From NCBI GenBank assembly GCA_037132135.1, contig JBAXPR010000055.1, positions 1 to 23,155 on the forward strand: DNA of 23,155 nucleotides, read 5' to 3'. The translations under genes were made by a program, and so were the position numbers. The stretch is from BOG-933 sp037132135. Lineage in GTDB: Bacteria; Pseudomonadota; Alphaproteobacteria; Azospirillales; Azospirillaceae. The notes beneath the pieces are model-generated. The model saw only the letters and a list, made by a program, of their open reading frames with translations, was not told the origin of the DNA and did no database searches. Below are positions 22,928 through 23,155 of this stretch, one piece after another (the stretch's first letter is position 1; each line of letters opens with the position of its first letter).

Positions 22928-23155
22928 TGCCCTACGAAGACTTGACGGTCCTGGTGATCGAGGACAACGAGTTCACGGCAAACCTTCTGAGAAAGTGCCT
23001 GGCGTATGTCGGCTTCAGCGATATTTTGCTAAATCACTCACCGGTTATGGCTCTCGATACCTATGCATCACGAAAGATCGACCTGATCTTGTGCGATTTC
23101 GAGGTATTTGCTCAGGTCCCGAGGCGCGGTTATGCGGCTAACGGCAACGGCGTCC
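22927..23155 (+). CDS. Response regulator receiver domain, truncated by the window edge
   Basis: 76 codons are visible. The receiver motifs are VLVIEDNEFT (acidic pair E12, D13) and LILCDFEV, whose D57 is the phospho-acceptor. Everything beyond the domain's first half, including any output domain, lies outside the window. ATG 22927 is used; ATG 22912 in frame is an alternative and neither has a strong ribosome site (GGGGGCG precedes 22927). After D57 the sequence FAQVPRRGYAANG lacks the common MPxMDG and so may be an atypical receiver. Confidence 0.82.
   Translation, partial: MPYEDLTVLVIEDNEFTANLLRKCLAYVGFSDILLNHSPVMALDTYASRKIDLILCDFEVFAQVPRRGYAANGNGV

Overview
The window reads as chromosomal DNA from a high-GC alphaproteobacterium, probably of the Rhodospirillales. 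The evidence is the split proton-translocating transhydrogenase (pntAA-pntAB-pntB), an Alph_Pro_TM/TIGR02186 membrane protein next to a TauE-type exporter, heavy use of GC-ending codons with TTG and GTG starts, and a dense set of signalling genes. The genus cannot be fixed from the sequence alone. Several AT-richer patches stand out from the GC-rich core: the start of the adhesin, the hemerythrin gene, and the small membrane genes near the right end.

Left part (1-2680). A truncated minus-strand gene encodes a large secreted adhesin-like protein with one short RTX calcium-binding module near its N terminus, followed by nearly identical 98-residue repeats. Next comes about 0.87 kb with no intact gene. 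It holds a dyad-rich GTCAC/GTGAC cluster and an orphan scrap of a family 2 glycosyltransferase. A bacteriohemerythrin gene follows.

Centre left (2684-9286, plus strand). A two-gene operon encodes a YhaO/SbcD-like nuclease and a YhaN/SbcC-like coiled-coil ATPase. It is followed by a periplasmic protein with two tandem HdeA-like domains, then a histidine phosphotransfer domain fused to a receiver-like domain that has lost its phospho-acceptor aspartate.

Centre (9299-14141, minus strand). A compact five-gene operon runs in this order: membrane HD-GYP protein, membrane Cache-PP2C phosphatase (RsbU/SpoIIE type), RsbW-like ATP-binding protein, STAS antagonist, DUF4337 membrane protein. It looks like a partner-switching module in which an extracytoplasmic signal sensed by the phosphatase sets the phosphorylation of the STAS protein. 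The HD-GYP and DUF4337 proteins are candidate input or output partners. This is the most system-like unit in the window. The Hpt/pseudo-receiver gene converges on it with a 12-base gap.

Right centre (14279-20102, minus strand). The pntAA-pntAB-pntB operon makes the transhydrogenase that couples NADP+ reduction to the proton gradient. A second operon holds a TauE/SafE exporter, a TIGR02186 protein and a UspA-like protein, possibly preceded by a small hypothetical gene.

Right end (20420-23155, plus strand). ssb is followed by a small secreted cysteine-bearing protein, a tail-anchored protein behind a promoter/dyad element, a two-helix membrane protein, a possible 34-codon ORF and a truncated response regulator. 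No tRNA, rRNA, CRISPR array or intact insertion sequence was seen.
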